From contig JADJMW010000011.1 of assembly GCA_016709385.1 (NCBI GenBank), positions 1 to 64,000 of the forward strand: a DNA stretch of 64,000 nt. The letters are read 5' to 3'. Positions 44,791-54,461 of the stretch are shown here, piece by piece (the first letter of the stretch is position 1; every line of letters begins with the position of its first letter). Origin of the DNA: Candidatus Rubrivivax defluviihabitans (lineage in GTDB: Bacteria > Pseudomonadota > Gammaproteobacteria > Burkholderiales > Burkholderiaceae_C). The notes beneath the pieces are model-generated. The model did no database searches and was not told the origin of the DNA. It worked only from the letters and a program-made list of their open reading frames with translations. Both the position numbers and the translations under genes were made by a program.

Positions 44791-47100
44791 ATGAGCTTCC
44801 TGGATAGGATCAGCGGCCGCGACCCCGCCCCCCCTGCTGCGGCCAAAGCCGCAGCGTCGCACTTCGATGAACTGGACCCGCCGGACAACCCCATGGAACG
44901 CACCGTGCGCCTGGGCCAGCGCACGCTGATCCCCGGCGAACGTGCGGGCGACGACGACTCGTCGATCATTTCCCAGGCCGCACCCTCGGAACTGGCGGCC
45001 GACTTCGCCGAATCCCGCCACGCCGGCACGCGCAGTGCAGACGACGTCTTTCCGAGCGGCCTGCCCGTGCTGGGCGGCTGGCCGTTGGCGCGCCAGCAAC
45101 GGGCGCTGTTCATCGTCTTTGGCCTCGGCCTGGCCGGACTGCTGCTGACGGCCGCACTGGCATTCACCGCCAGCGGCCGCGGCGCCGAGCAGGCCGCGTC
45201 GGTCGGGCAGGCGACGATGCAGTCGCAACGGCTGGCCAAGTCGGCGTCGCAGGCCTTGCTGGGCCAGGCCGCGGCATTTGCCGAGGTGCGGGAAAGCAGC
45301 GAAGTGCTCGCCGGCAACGTGCGTGGCCTGAAAACCGACGCAAGCGCCGTGCCGGCTGACCTGCAAGCGCAGCTGGAGGCGCTGGTGCCGTTGGTCGACC
45401 GCGCCGAGAAGAGCGCGGCCCAGGTGCTGGCGCAGCAGCCGGCGCTGATCCGCTTCGCGGCGGCGCTGAAGGCCGTCAACCGCCAGTCGGCGACCTGGCT
45501 GGGCAGCGCGGAGGCGGTGTTTTCGCTGAAGGCGCAGGGCGGCGCCTCGGCAGCCGAGCTGTCGGCCGCGGGCCAGCTCGTGATGCTGACGCAGCGCATC
45601 GGCAACAGCGCCAACCAGGTGCTCACCGCCGACGGCGTCAACGGGGCGGCAGGCAAGCAACTCGGCGACGACCTGGACCGGTTTCGCGGACTCGCGCTGG
45701 GCCTGAGCGAAGGCAACCCCGAATTGCGACTGCCCGGCACGCGCGACGGAGCGGCGCGAGAACCGCTGCGGCAGTTGCTGGCGCAGTACGAGCCGATGCG
45801 CAACGAAGGCGGTGCGATCCTCGCCAGCCTGCCGGGTCTGGTGCAGGCGCACCAGGCGCAGACGGCACTGCTGGCCGACAGCGAACCCTTGCGCCAGGGT
45901 CTGGAGCGGCTGCAGCAGGGCCTGGCCGAGGAGACGGCACTGGGCAGCGCGGCGCTGGCGGTCGGCGCCTTGTCGCTGCTGCTGCTGGCCGCCGGTGCCT
46001 TCGGCCTGTTGCGGCTGTTCGTCGCGGACCAGACCGGGCGTTCGCGGCTGGCCGATGCGCAGCGATTCGAGGCCGAGCGCCAGGAGCAGGAGGCCAAGCG
46101 CGTGAACGACGCCAACCAGGCCGCCATCCTGCGCCTCATGAACGAACTGCAGTCGGTGGCCGAAGGCGACCTCACGCAGCAGGCCACCGTCACCGAAGAC
46201 ATCACCGGCGCCATCGCCGATTCGGTGAACTACACGGTGGAGGAGCTGCGCTCGCTGGTGGCCCAGGTGCAGAGCACGGTGGCGCGTGTCACCGAGACCA
46301 CCTCGCAGGTCGAGCAGACCTCGACCGAGCTGCTGGCGGCCTCGACCGAGCAGCTGCGCGAGATCCGCGACACCGGCGAATCGGTGCTGCAGATGGCCGG
46401 CCGCATCAACGACGTGTCGGCGCAGGCGCAGGAAACGGCGGTCGTGGCGCGGCAGTCGCTGCAGGCGGCGGAGACCGGGCGCGCGGCGGTGAGCGACACC
46501 ATCGGCGGCATGAATGCCATCCGCGACCAGATCCAGGAGACCTCCAAGCGCATCAAGCGCCTGGGCGAGAGTTCGCAGGAGATCGGCGAGATCACCGAAC
46601 TCATCTCCGACATCACCGAGCAGACCAACGTGCTGGCCTTGAACGCCGCCATCCAGGCCGCCAGCGCCGGCGAGGCCGGGCGCGGCTTCAGCGTGGTGGC
46701 CGAGGAAGTGCAGCGCCTGGCCGAACGCTCGGGCGACGCGACACGGCAGATCGCGGCCATCGTGCGCACGATCCAGACCGACACCCAGGATGCCGTGGCC
46801 GCCATGGAGCGAAGCACACAGGGCGTGGTGGAAGGCGCGCGGCTGTCCGACGCCGCCGGCGCCGCGCTGGCCGACATCGACCGTGTCACGCGCGAGCTCT
46901 CCGATCTCATTGCCCGCATCTCGGCCGAGGCGCTGAAGGAAGCGCAGTCGGCCAACGTGGTGGCGGCCAACATCCAGCACATCTTCGCCGTCACCGAGCA
47001 GACTTCCGAGGGCACGCGCTCGACCTCGCGCATGGTGCGCGAACTCTCGCGCACGGCCGAGGAGCTGAAGGCCTCGGTGGCCCGCTTCAAGATCGACTGA
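44791..47100 (+). CDS. pilJ: PilJ, methyl-accepting chemotaxis receptor of the type IV pilus system
   Basis: 769 residues. The first about 105 residues are polar and cytoplasmic, unusually long for a receptor. The first helix (ALFIVFGLGLAGLLLTAALAF) is at about residues 105-125, followed by a periplasmic sensor of about 260 residues (PilJ-type, GQLVMLTQRIGNSANQVL) and a second helix (LAVGALSLLLLAAGAFGLLRL, near 390-410). A HAMP-like linker leads to the cytoplasmic signalling hairpin TEQTNVLALNAAIQAASAG and GFSVVAEEVQRLAERSGDA. There is no C-terminal methyltransferase-binding pentapeptide. An AGAGGA ribosome site precedes the ATG at 44791. Confidence 0.93.
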   Translation: MSFLDRISGRDPAPPAAAKAAASHFDELDPPDNPMERTVRLGQRTLIPGERAGDDDSSIISQAAPSELAADFAESRHAGTRSADDVFPSGLPVLGGWPLARQQRALFIVFGLGLAGLLLTAALAFTASGRGAEQAASVGQATMQSQRLAKSASQALLGQAAAFAEVRESSEVLAGNVRGLKTDASAVPADLQAQLEALVPLVDRAEKSAAQVLAQQPALIRFAAALKAVNRQSATWLGSAEAVFSLKAQGGASAAELSAAGQLVMLTQRIGNSANQVLTADGVNGAAGKQLGDDLDRFRGLALGLSEGNPELRLPGTRDGAAREPLRQLLAQYEPMRNEGGAILASLPGLVQAHQAQTALLADSEPLRQGLERLQQGLAEETALGSAALAVGALSLLLLAAGAFGLLRLFVADQTGRSRLADAQRFEAERQEQEAKRVNDANQAAILRLMNELQSVAEGDLTQQATVTEDITGAIADSVNYTVEELRSLVAQVQSTVARVTETTSQVEQTSTELLAASTEQLREIRDTGESVLQMAGRINDVSAQAQETAVVARQSLQAAETGRAAVSDTIGGMNAIRDQIQETSKRIKRLGESSQEIGEITELISDITEQTNVLALNAAIQAASAGEAGRGFSVVAEEVQRLAERSGDATRQIAAIVRTIQTDTQDAVAAMERSTQGVVEGARLSDAAGAALADIDRVTRELSDLIARISAEALKEAQSANVVAANIQHIFAVTEQTSEGTRSTSRMVRELSRTAEELKASVARFKID

Positions 47101-47115
47101 TCGCGCGGCCACCCG

Positions 47116-50100
47116 ATGAACCACGCCATGCACGCCCCCGACCCGGCCGCCGCCGACGACCTCAGCGCCCTGGCCTGGGTGCACGCCGAGTTGCGCCGGT
47201 CGCTGGAGACGGCGCACAAGGCGCTGCGGCGTTATCTGAAGGAATCCGAGGCGGCGGCCGGTTCCGATGTCGCCGACGTCGACCCGGCCGTGTTGCGCAG
47301 TGCACGTTCACACCTGCACCAGGGCGTGGGGGCCCTCGAGCTGGTGGGTCTGCCGGCGGTGGCCGACGTGCTGCGCGCCGCCGAGGCCGCGGTGCAGCGC
47401 ATGATGGCGCGGCCGGCCATCGTCGACGCGGCGGCGGTGGCCACGGTGGAACGTGTGTCTTTCGCGCTGCTCGACTTCCTGGCCCGTCAGCTCGCGGGCA
47501 AGCCGGTGTCGCCGCTGATGCTGTTCCCGCAGTACCGTGCCGCGCAGCAACTCGCAGGCGCCGACCGCATCCACCCGGCCGACCTGTGGAAGATCGACTG
47601 GCAATGGCTGGAATTGCCGCCCGACGCCTCGGCGCAGCCGCGCTCGGCCGACGACGCGGCGCGCGGCGCCATGGAAACGCTGGTGCTGGCGCTGATGCGC
47701 GATCCCGGCCGCAGCGCGTTGGCGCGCATGAGCGACTTCTGCGCCGACCTGGCCGCGGGAGCGCGCCGGGGCGGCGCCGCCGGTCAAGCCCGGGACGCTG
47801 GCAGCCCGCGGCTGGCCACCTTCTGGCAACTGGCGGCCGCGGTCTTCGAGGCCCAGGCCAGCAGGCTGCTGGCCGGCGACGTCTATACCAAGCGCCTGGC
47901 CTCGCGCCTGCTGGCGCAGTTGCGCATCAGTGTGCGCGGCCAGGCCGAGTTGTCCGACCGTCTGGCGCAGGACCTGTTGTTCTTCTGCAGCCACGCCCGG
48001 CCGCCGCAGGCCGCCCACCCTGCGCCGCGGCTGACGGCGGTGCGCCGGGCCTGGCGGCTCGAAGACCGCCCCACGGCCGATTACGACACGCCGCGCCTGG
48101 GCCGCTTCGACCCGGCGCTGGTCTCGCAGGCGCGCAAGCGCGTGGCCGCGGCCAAGGAGTCCTGGTCGACCATGGCCGGCGGCGAACTGCACGTCAGCAC
48201 CGGTCTGGCCGAGCAGTTCGCGCTGGTCGGCGACTCGCTGCAGAAGCTGTTCCCGGCGGGCGACGCGCTGGCCCAGGCGCTGGCAACCGCGGTGGCGCAG
48301 ACCGTGGCCGCCGGCACCGAGCCGCCGCCGGCACTGGCGATGGAGGTCGCCACCGGCATGCTCTACCTCGACGCCTCGCTCGAGGATGGCGAGTTCGACC
48401 ACCCCGACCTGGCGCAGCGCGTGCAGCATCTCGCGCGCCGCATCGACGACGTGCGCATCGGCGCCGACCCGCAGCCGCTGGAAAGCTGGATGGAGGATCT
48501 GTACCGTCGCGTCAGCGACCGCCAGACCATGGGCAGCGTGGTGCAGGAATTGCGTGCCTCGCTGTCCGAGGTGGAAAAGCAGATCGACCAGTATTTCCGC
48601 GATCCGGCACAGCGGGACTTGCTGATTCCCGTGCCGGCGCAGCTGTCGTCGATGCGCGGCGTGCTCTCGGTGCTGGGGCTGGAGCAGGCCTCGCAAGCCG
48701 TGGTGCACTTGCGCGACGCGGTGGACGCGCTGGCGCAGACCGAGGTCGACCCGCAGCGTGCCATCCAGACCGGCACCTTCGACCGCCTGGCCGACAACCT
48801 GGGGGCCTTGAGCTTCCTCATCGACATGCTCGCCGTGCAACCGGCGCTGGCCAAGTCGCTGTTCCGCTTCGACCCCGAGACCGGCAACCTGAGCGCGGTG
48901 ATGGGGCAGCCCGAGCGCATCTCGGCCTTCGCCGAGCTCGAACAAGCCGCGGTTCCCGTGGCCGAGCCGGTGGCGCGTTCGGTGCACGAGCAGGCAGCGG
49001 CGCTGGCCGACGCGGCGGTACGGCCCGAGGTCGGCGACGACGAACTCGCCAGCCGCATCGAACGGCTGGCGCAGCAGGCGCTGGCCGCCGAGCAGCCTGA
49101 CCTCGCGCGGCTGCTCGGCCGCGCGCAGTCGGCGCTGCTGCATGCGGCCGACGAGCCGTCCCGCGGCGCCGTGCGCGCTGAACTCGCGGCGGCACTCGCG
49201 GCCGCCATTGCCGCGCGCAAGCCGGCCGCGCCGGACCTGCCGGCGCCGGCGCCGGTGCCGCCGGCCGTGCCCGGCCACAGCGGGCTGGAAGACAACGCCG
49301 AGGTGCGCGAGATCTTCATCGAGGAAGCGCGCGAGGTCATCGCCGACGCTCTCGACGCACTCGAGCGACTGGCCGACGTGCACGACAGCGCCAACGACAT
49401 GACGACCGTGAGGCGCGCCTTCCACACCCTCAAGGGCAGTGCGCGCATGGTCGGACTGCCTGAGTATGGCGAAGCGGCCTGGGCCTGCGAGCAGTTGTAC
49501 AACGCCCGCCTGGCGCAGGCGCCGCAGATGGACCAGCCGCTTCGGCTGTTCAGCGCCGAGGCGCTGAACTACCTGGGCGACTGGGCCGAAGCCCTTGCTG
49601 CCGGCCGCGACAGCGGGCACAACGCCGAGACCGTGACCCGGGCGGCCGACTCACTGCGGCTGCAAGGGCATCGCCTGGGCCTCGAGCCACCGCGGGCACC
49701 AGCGGCCGCGGCAGCGGCTGCGCCTGGCGAAGCAAGCCGGGCAGCGGCCGTGCCCGAGCCGGCGGTCGCCGTCGCGGCGCCCGCGCCGGCGCTGGAGGTC
49801 GAGCCGCCCTGGCTGCTCGACGCCGAAACACCGACCGAAGTCATCGTGGCTTTCGAGCCCGCGGCCGAGCCCGAGCCGGAACCGGGGCCCGCGCGGTCTC
49901 CGGCCGAGCCCGATCTGGTGCTCGATTTCGAGTTCGACCTCGGTGACGACGAACCCGTCGCGACGGCGCCGCTGGCCACCGCGTCGCTGATGCAACGGGT
50001 GCCCGACCTGCCGAGCGCCGCCGATCTCGACCTGGGTCTGCCCGAGCTTGAAGCCCCGTTGCCGGCCGAGGCGCCTGCCGGCGCTGCCGCGGCGGCGCTG

Positions 50101-53100
50101 GAGCTGCCGTTCGTGCTCGACCTGCCGCTCGAGGCGCCGCGGCCCGAGCCCGCTGCCGACGACCTGCCCGCGACGGCGGCCGAGGCGCTGGAGATCGACT
50201 TCGACGCCGCTGCCTCGCTGTTCGCGCCCGCGCCTGCGGTGCCGCTGGACCTGGACGTCCAGGCGCTGGAGGCGGCCGTGGCCAGGGAAGAGTCGCCCAC
50301 CGAGGTGATGCCGGTGGGCGAGGTCGTGGCCGAGGAACCCCTGGCTGCGCCAGCCGAGCCGGCCTTGGCCGCAGCAGCCGGCTCGTCGTCCGTAGGCGAA
50401 ACCGCGCCAGCCGCGGATGCGTCATCCGACGACGAGCAGGTGCGGGTGATCGGACCGCTGCGCATCGGCATCCCGCTGTTCAATATCTACCTGAACGAGG
50501 CCGACGAACTGTCGCGCCGGCTGGGCACCGAGCTGGCCGAATGGTCGCTCGAGCACGAGCGCCACCCGGTGCCGGAGAGCAGCGTGGCGCTGGCGCACTC
50601 GCTGGCCGGCAGTTCGGCCACCGTGGGCTACAGCGGGCTGTCGGCGCTGGCGCGTGCGCTGGAGCATGCGCTGATGCGCTCGCACGCCGCCGGGCGCGGG
50701 CGCGCGGGCGAGCCCGAGCTGTTCAACGAGACCGCCGACGAGATCCGGCGCCTGCTGCACCAGTTTGCCGCCGGTTTCCTGCGCCCGGTGGCGCCCGAAC
50801 TGATCGAACGGCTGGCACTCACCGAACGGCTGCCGGCCGCGGTCGTGCCCGCCGAGGTGGACGAAGAGTTCGACGCCGAAGACGCGCTCGATGCCGATCT
50901 GTTCCCGATCTTCGAGGAAGAAGCCGAAGAGCTGCTGCCACAGCTGCAGGCGCGGCTGCGCGACTGGCTCGACAACCCGGGCGCCCGCGATGCGCCTTCG
51001 GCGTGCATGCGCACGCTGCACACCTTCAAGGGCGGTGCGCGGGTGGCCGGGGCCATGCGTCTGGGCGAAATGGCGCACCGGCTCGAGACCGCCGTCGAGC
51101 GCCTGGCCGCGCGCGACACGGTGGCGCCTGCCGACGTCGAATCCTTGCTCGGCCGTGCCGACGCCATGGCGCTGGCCTTCGATGCGCTGCGCAAGGCCGG
51201 CGTGGCGGCCGCCACGCCAGCCGCGGTGGTGCCGGAGCCCGTGCCGGAAGCCGCCCCGGTGTTGCTCCAGGCGGAGGAGTCTGACCAGGCATCGGCCGAG
51301 CCGGCGTCCGTGCCGACCGTTGAGTCGACCCAGGCGACCCCTGAGCCGAGCGCCGAGCCGGTGGCGCCGGAGGCGGCCGAGGCTGCCGCGGAGCCCGCGC
51401 CGACGCCGCAGCCGGCCGTGCGGACCATCGACTGGTCCCGCTTCGCGACCGACGCGGAGCCGGCAGCCGCTGCCGCCGATCGCCCGGCGCAGGCCGCGGC
51501 TTCGAGTGCGGCCGTGCGCGTGCGCCCGGCGCTGCTCGACCGCCTCGTCAACCAGGCCGGCGAGGTGAGCATCACGCGCGCCCGCATCGACGCCGACGTG
51601 CGACAGCTGCAGGGCTGGCTGGGTGAACTCACCGACAGCCTGGACCGCATGCGCCGCCAGTTGCGCGACATCGAGCTGCATGCCGAGACGCAGATCAGCT
51701 CGCGCATCGAGGCCACCAAGGCGGCGGCGCTGAGCTTCGACCCGCTGGAGATGGACCGCTTCACGCGCTTCCAGGAACTGACGCGTTTCATGGCCGAGTC
51801 GGTGAACGACGTGGCCACGCTGCAGCGCAGCCTGCAACGCACGCTGCAGTCCACCGAGGACGAACTGGCGGCGCAGGCACGGCTGACGCGCGAGTTGCAG
51901 GACGACCTGCTGCGCACGCGCATGGTCGAATTCGAGAGCCTGTCCGACCGCCTGTACCGCACCGTGCGCCAGGCGGCCAGGGACACCGGCAAGCCCGTGC
52001 GGCTGGACATCGAGGGCGGCGCCATCGAAGTCGACCGCGGCGTGCTCGACCGCATGATCGGACCCTTCGAGCACCTGCTGCGCAACGCCGTGGCGCACGG
52101 CATCGAGCTGCCGCGGCAGCGTGCCGCCGCCGGCAAGCCCGAGGGCGGGCGCATCACCATTGCCGTGGCGCAGGCCGGCAACGAGGTGGCGGTGGAGATC
52201 GCCGACGACGGCGCCGGCCTGGACCTGCAGCGCATCCGCCAGCGCGGTTTCGAGCGCGGCCTGATCGACCCCGACCGGCCGTTCAGCGACGCCGAACTGG
52301 CCCAGCTCATCTTCAGCCCCGGCTTCAGCACCGCCGACAGCGTGACCGAACTGGCCGGCCGCGGCGTCGGCCTGGACGTGGTGCGCGCCGAGGTCAACGC
52401 CATGGGCGGGCGCATCGAGACCGTGAGCAGTCCGGGGCAGGGCACGCGCTTCAAGCTGCTGCTGCCGCTGACCACCGCGGTGACGCAGGTGGTGATGCTG
52501 CGCTGCGGCGAGCAGCAGGTGGCCGTGCCTTCGACGCTGATCGAGGTCGTGCGCCGCGCGTCCGCGACCGAGGTCGAACGCGCCTACGCCGAAGGCACGA
52601 TCGACCATGAGGGCGAGGTGCTGCCCTTCTTCTGGCTGGCCGCGCTGCTGCAGTCCGGCACGCGCGGCGACAGCGGCGAGCGCGCGCAGGCGGTGGTCAT
52701 CGTGCGCAGCGCCGCCCAGCGCGTGGCGGTGCACGTCGACGAGGTGGTGGGCAACGAGGAAGTGGTGGTCAAGAACGTCGGCCCGCAGCTCGCGCGGCTG
52801 CCCGGGCTGGCCGGCGTGACCTTGCTGCCCTCGGGCGCGGTGGCGCTGATCTACAACCCGGTGGCGCTGGCCAGCGTCTATGCCGAGGCGGCGCGCCAGC
52901 TCATGCGCGCCGGCGTGGTGGCGGACACGTCGCAGCCGGCCCAGGCGCCGCCGCTGGCGCCGCTGGTGATGGTGGTGGACGATTCGCTCACGGTGCGCCG
53001 CGTCACGCAGCGCCTGCTGGTGCGCGAGGGCTGGCGCGTGGTCACGGCCAAGGACGGACTGGACGCGCTGGAACAGCTGGCCGAGGAACGGCCGCTGGTG

Positions 53101-53343
53101 CTGCTGTCGGACATCGAGATGCCGCGCATGGACGGCTTCGACCTCGTGCGCAACCTGCGCGCCGACCCGCGCCTGGCCGACCTGCCGGTGATCATGATCA
53201 CTTCGCGCATCGCGCAGAAGCACCGCGACTACGCCGCCGAACTGGGCGTGCAGCATTTCCTGGGCAAACCCTATTCCGAGGACGAGTTGCTTGCGCTGGT
53301 GGCCCGCTACGCCGGTGCGGCCGTGCCCGACATCCTGACCTGA
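47116..53343 (+). CDS. chpA: ChpA/PilL hybrid histidine kinase of the Pil-Chp chemosensory system
   Basis: 2075 residues, smaller than Pseudomonas ChpA (about 2470). An N-terminal helical region (about 1-700) looks like degenerate Hpt repeats (RSHLHQGVGALELVGLPAV, LSSMRGVLSVLGLEQA). Three recognisable phosphotransfer domains follow: FHTLKGSARMVG (H770), LAHSLAGSSATVGY (H1161) and LHTFKGGARVAG (H1302), separated by long Ala/Pro/Glu linkers (about 860-1120 and 1360-1470). Next come a dimerisation helix, a CheA-type ATPase (NAVAHGIELPRQRAAAGKPE, ELAGRGVGLDVVRAEV), a CheW-like domain, and a C-terminal receiver with its aspartate at D1999 (LLSDIEMPRMDGF). It signals from PilJ/PilI to PilG and PilH. 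It starts 15 bases after pilJ. Confidence 0.95.
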   Translation: MNHAMHAPDPAAADDLSALAWVHAELRRSLETAHKALRRYLKESEAAAGSDVADVDPAVLRSARSHLHQGVGALELVGLPAVADVLRAAEAAVQRMMARPAIVDAAAVATVERVSFALLDFLARQLAGKPVSPLMLFPQYRAAQQLAGADRIHPADLWKIDWQWLELPPDASAQPRSADDAARGAMETLVLALMRDPGRSALARMSDFCADLAAGARRGGAAGQARDAGSPRLATFWQLAAAVFEAQASRLLAGDVYTKRLASRLLAQLRISVRGQAELSDRLAQDLLFFCSHARPPQAAHPAPRLTAVRRAWRLEDRPTADYDTPRLGRFDPALVSQARKRVAAAKESWSTMAGGELHVSTGLAEQFALVGDSLQKLFPAGDALAQALATAVAQTVAAGTEPPPALAMEVATGMLYLDASLEDGEFDHPDLAQRVQHLARRIDDVRIGADPQPLESWMEDLYRRVSDRQTMGSVVQELRASLSEVEKQIDQYFRDPAQRDLLIPVPAQLSSMRGVLSVLGLEQASQAVVHLRDAVDALAQTEVDPQRAIQTGTFDRLADNLGALSFLIDMLAVQPALAKSLFRFDPETGNLSAVMGQPERISAFAELEQAAVPVAEPVARSVHEQAAALADAAVRPEVGDDELASRIERLAQQALAAEQPDLARLLGRAQSALLHAADEPSRGAVRAELAAALAAAIAARKPAAPDLPAPAPVPPAVPGHSGLEDNAEVREIFIEEAREVIADALDALERLADVHDSANDMTTVRRAFHTLKGSARMVGLPEYGEAAWACEQLYNARLAQAPQMDQPLRLFSAEALNYLGDWAEALAAGRDSGHNAETVTRAADSLRLQGHRLGLEPPRAPAAAAAAAPGEASRAAAVPEPAVAVAAPAPALEVEPPWLLDAETPTEVIVAFEPAAEPEPEPGPARSPAEPDLVLDFEFDLGDDEPVATAPLATASLMQRVPDLPSAADLDLGLPELEAPLPAEAPAGAAAAALELPFVLDLPLEAPRPEPAADDLPATAAEALEIDFDAAASLFAPAPAVPLDLDVQALEAAVAREESPTEVMPVGEVVAEEPLAAPAEPALAAAAGSSSVGETAPAADASSDDEQVRVIGPLRIGIPLFNIYLNEADELSRRLGTELAEWSLEHERHPVPESSVALAHSLAGSSATVGYSGLSALARALEHALMRSHAAGRGRAGEPELFNETADEIRRLLHQFAAGFLRPVAPELIERLALTERLPAAVVPAEVDEEFDAEDALDADLFPIFEEEAEELLPQLQARLRDWLDNPGARDAPSACMRTLHTFKGGARVAGAMRLGEMAHRLETAVERLAARDTVAPADVESLLGRADAMALAFDALRKAGVAAATPAAVVPEPVPEAAPVLLQAEESDQASAEPASVPTVESTQATPEPSAEPVAPEAAEAAAEPAPTPQPAVRTIDWSRFATDAEPAAAAADRPAQAAASSAAVRVRPALLDRLVNQAGEVSITRARIDADVRQLQGWLGELTDSLDRMRRQLRDIELHAETQISSRIEATKAAALSFDPLEMDRFTRFQELTRFMAESVNDVATLQRSLQRTLQSTEDELAAQARLTRELQDDLLRTRMVEFESLSDRLYRTVRQAARDTGKPVRLDIEGGAIEVDRGVLDRMIGPFEHLLRNAVAHGIELPRQRAAAGKPEGGRITIAVAQAGNEVAVEIADDGAGLDLQRIRQRGFERGLIDPDRPFSDAELAQLIFSPGFSTADSVTELAGRGVGLDVVRAEVNAMGGRIETVSSPGQGTRFKLLLPLTTAVTQVVMLRCGEQQVAVPSTLIEVVRRASATEVERAYAEGTIDHEGEVLPFFWLAALLQSGTRGDSGERAQAVVIVRSAAQRVAVHVDEVVGNEEVVVKNVGPQLARLPGLAGVTLLPSGAVALIYNPVALASVYAEAARQLMRAGVVADTSQPAQAPPLAPLVMVVDDSLTVRRVTQRLLVREGWRVVTAKDGLDALEQLAEERPLVLLSDIEMPRMDGFDLVRNLRADPRLADLPVIMITSRIAQKHRDYAAELGVQHFLGKPYSEDELLALVARYAGAAVPDILT

Positions 53344-53465
53344 TCGCCGCTCGCGGGGCCGGGCCCGGCCGGCCGGGTCCGTCGGGCGGCGGCGCGCGCC
53401 CTGCAAGGCTTTGCGAAGGCGGGCACACTGGCGGCTTCGCTTCCACAGCCCACCCTGGATTCGTC

Positions 53466-54461
53466 TTGCATCCATCACGCCGCCGTTTCTGCCTGCGACT
53501 GGCCAGCGGGGCCGTTGCCCTGGCGGCCGGGTTTCACACCCGTCGCACCCGGGCCGCCGAAGCCGCCCCGGGCCGCACGCCCGGCGCGTTCGAGGCACTC
53601 GACCTCGAGGGTTTCGACGCCCGCCGCCAGCGCCGCGTGCCGGCGCGGCTGTACCTGCCCAGCGCCGCCAAGGCATCGCGCCCGGTGCCGCTGGTGGTGT
53701 TCTCGCACGGCATCGGCGGCTCGCGACTGGGCTACAGCTACCTTGGCCGCCACTGGGCGGCGCACGGCTGGGCCAGCCTGCATCCGCAGCACGTGGGCAG
53801 TGACCGCTCGCTGTGGGGCGGCAATCCCTTCGCCGTGCTGGAGCGGCTGCACGGCGCCGCCACCGACGCCGAAGCGGTGGACCGCGTGCTGGACCTGCGC
53901 TTCGCGCTCGACCAGCTGTTGACCGGCGCACTGGCACCGCGCCTGGATGCCGAGCGCATCGTCGCCGCCGGCCATTCGTACGGCGCCAATACCACGCTGC
54001 TGGCGGCCGGCGCGCGGGTGCGACGCCCTGGCCGCGCGCCGGCGCTGCGCGACGATCGCCTGCGTGCCGCGTTGCTGCTGTCGGCGCCGCCGTTCTACGG
54101 TGAAACCGCCTTCGGGCCGATCCTGGGCGGCGTGGACCTGCCCAGCCTGCACGTCACCGCCACCGCCGACGACATCCGCATTCCCGGTTATTTCTCGGGC
54201 CTGGACGACCGCATCGCCGTCTTCGACGCCATCGGCGGCCGACCCAAGGCGCTGGCCGTCTTCGAAGGCGGCTCGCACAGCATCTTCACCGACCGCGCCG
54301 GCACCGGTGGCCTGGTTCTGAACGGCCAGGTCAAGGCGGCGACGCAGGAACTGACGCTGGCCTTTCTGCAGCGCGTGTTCGAAGACGACGGCCGCGCGCT
54401 GCAGGCCTGGCCGGAGCGGCATGCGGGCATCCTGGCGCGTTTCAGCGTCGAAGCGGCATGA
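53466..54461 (+). CDS. Tat-exported alpha/beta hydrolase (dienelactone-hydrolase/PAF-acetylhydrolase-like)
   Basis: 331 residues from a TTG at 53466. The N-terminus is a Tat-type signal (SRRRFCLRLASGAVALAAGF). Core motifs are LVVFSHGIGGSRLGYSY (oxyanion loop) and AGHSYGANTTLLAAGAR (nucleophile serine in GHSYG). LSAPPFYGETAFGPIL and LHVTATADDIRIP place the acid, and EGGSHSIFTDRAG the histidine. The substrate is unknown. Relatives are platelet-activating-factor acetylhydrolase-like esterases. It lies after chpA with a 122-base gap, and its stop overlaps the next gene in ATGA. Confidence 0.85.
   Translation: MHPSRRRFCLRLASGAVALAAGFHTRRTRAAEAAPGRTPGAFEALDLEGFDARRQRRVPARLYLPSAAKASRPVPLVVFSHGIGGSRLGYSYLGRHWAAHGWASLHPQHVGSDRSLWGGNPFAVLERLHGAATDAEAVDRVLDLRFALDQLLTGALAPRLDAERIVAAGHSYGANTTLLAAGARVRRPGRAPALRDDRLRAALLLSAPPFYGETAFGPILGGVDLPSLHVTATADDIRIPGYFSGLDDRIAVFDAIGGRPKALAVFEGGSHSIFTDRAGTGGLVLNGQVKAATQELTLAFLQRVFEDDGRALQAWPERHAGILARFSVEAA

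Noticed and set aside
44101..47217. Minus-strand open frame of about 1040 codons opposite pilI and pilJ
   Set aside because: Shadow of a gene with a canonical chemoreceptor signalling domain.
49690..50430. Repetitive Ala/Pro/Glu coding region in chpA considered as a DNA repeat or CRISPR-like array
   Set aside because: No regular spacer/repeat unit. It is an ordinary disordered linker between phosphotransfer domains.
53344..53465. GGGCCGGGCCCGGCCGGCC palindromic stretch after chpA considered as a terminator
   Set aside because: No T-run follows and such GC palindromes are expected by chance at this base composition.
50422..53937. Minus-strand open frame of about 1170 codons opposite chpA
   Set aside because: Antisense to well-defined Hpt, ATPase, CheW and receiver domains, with an Arg/His/Gly-rich product and no family motif.
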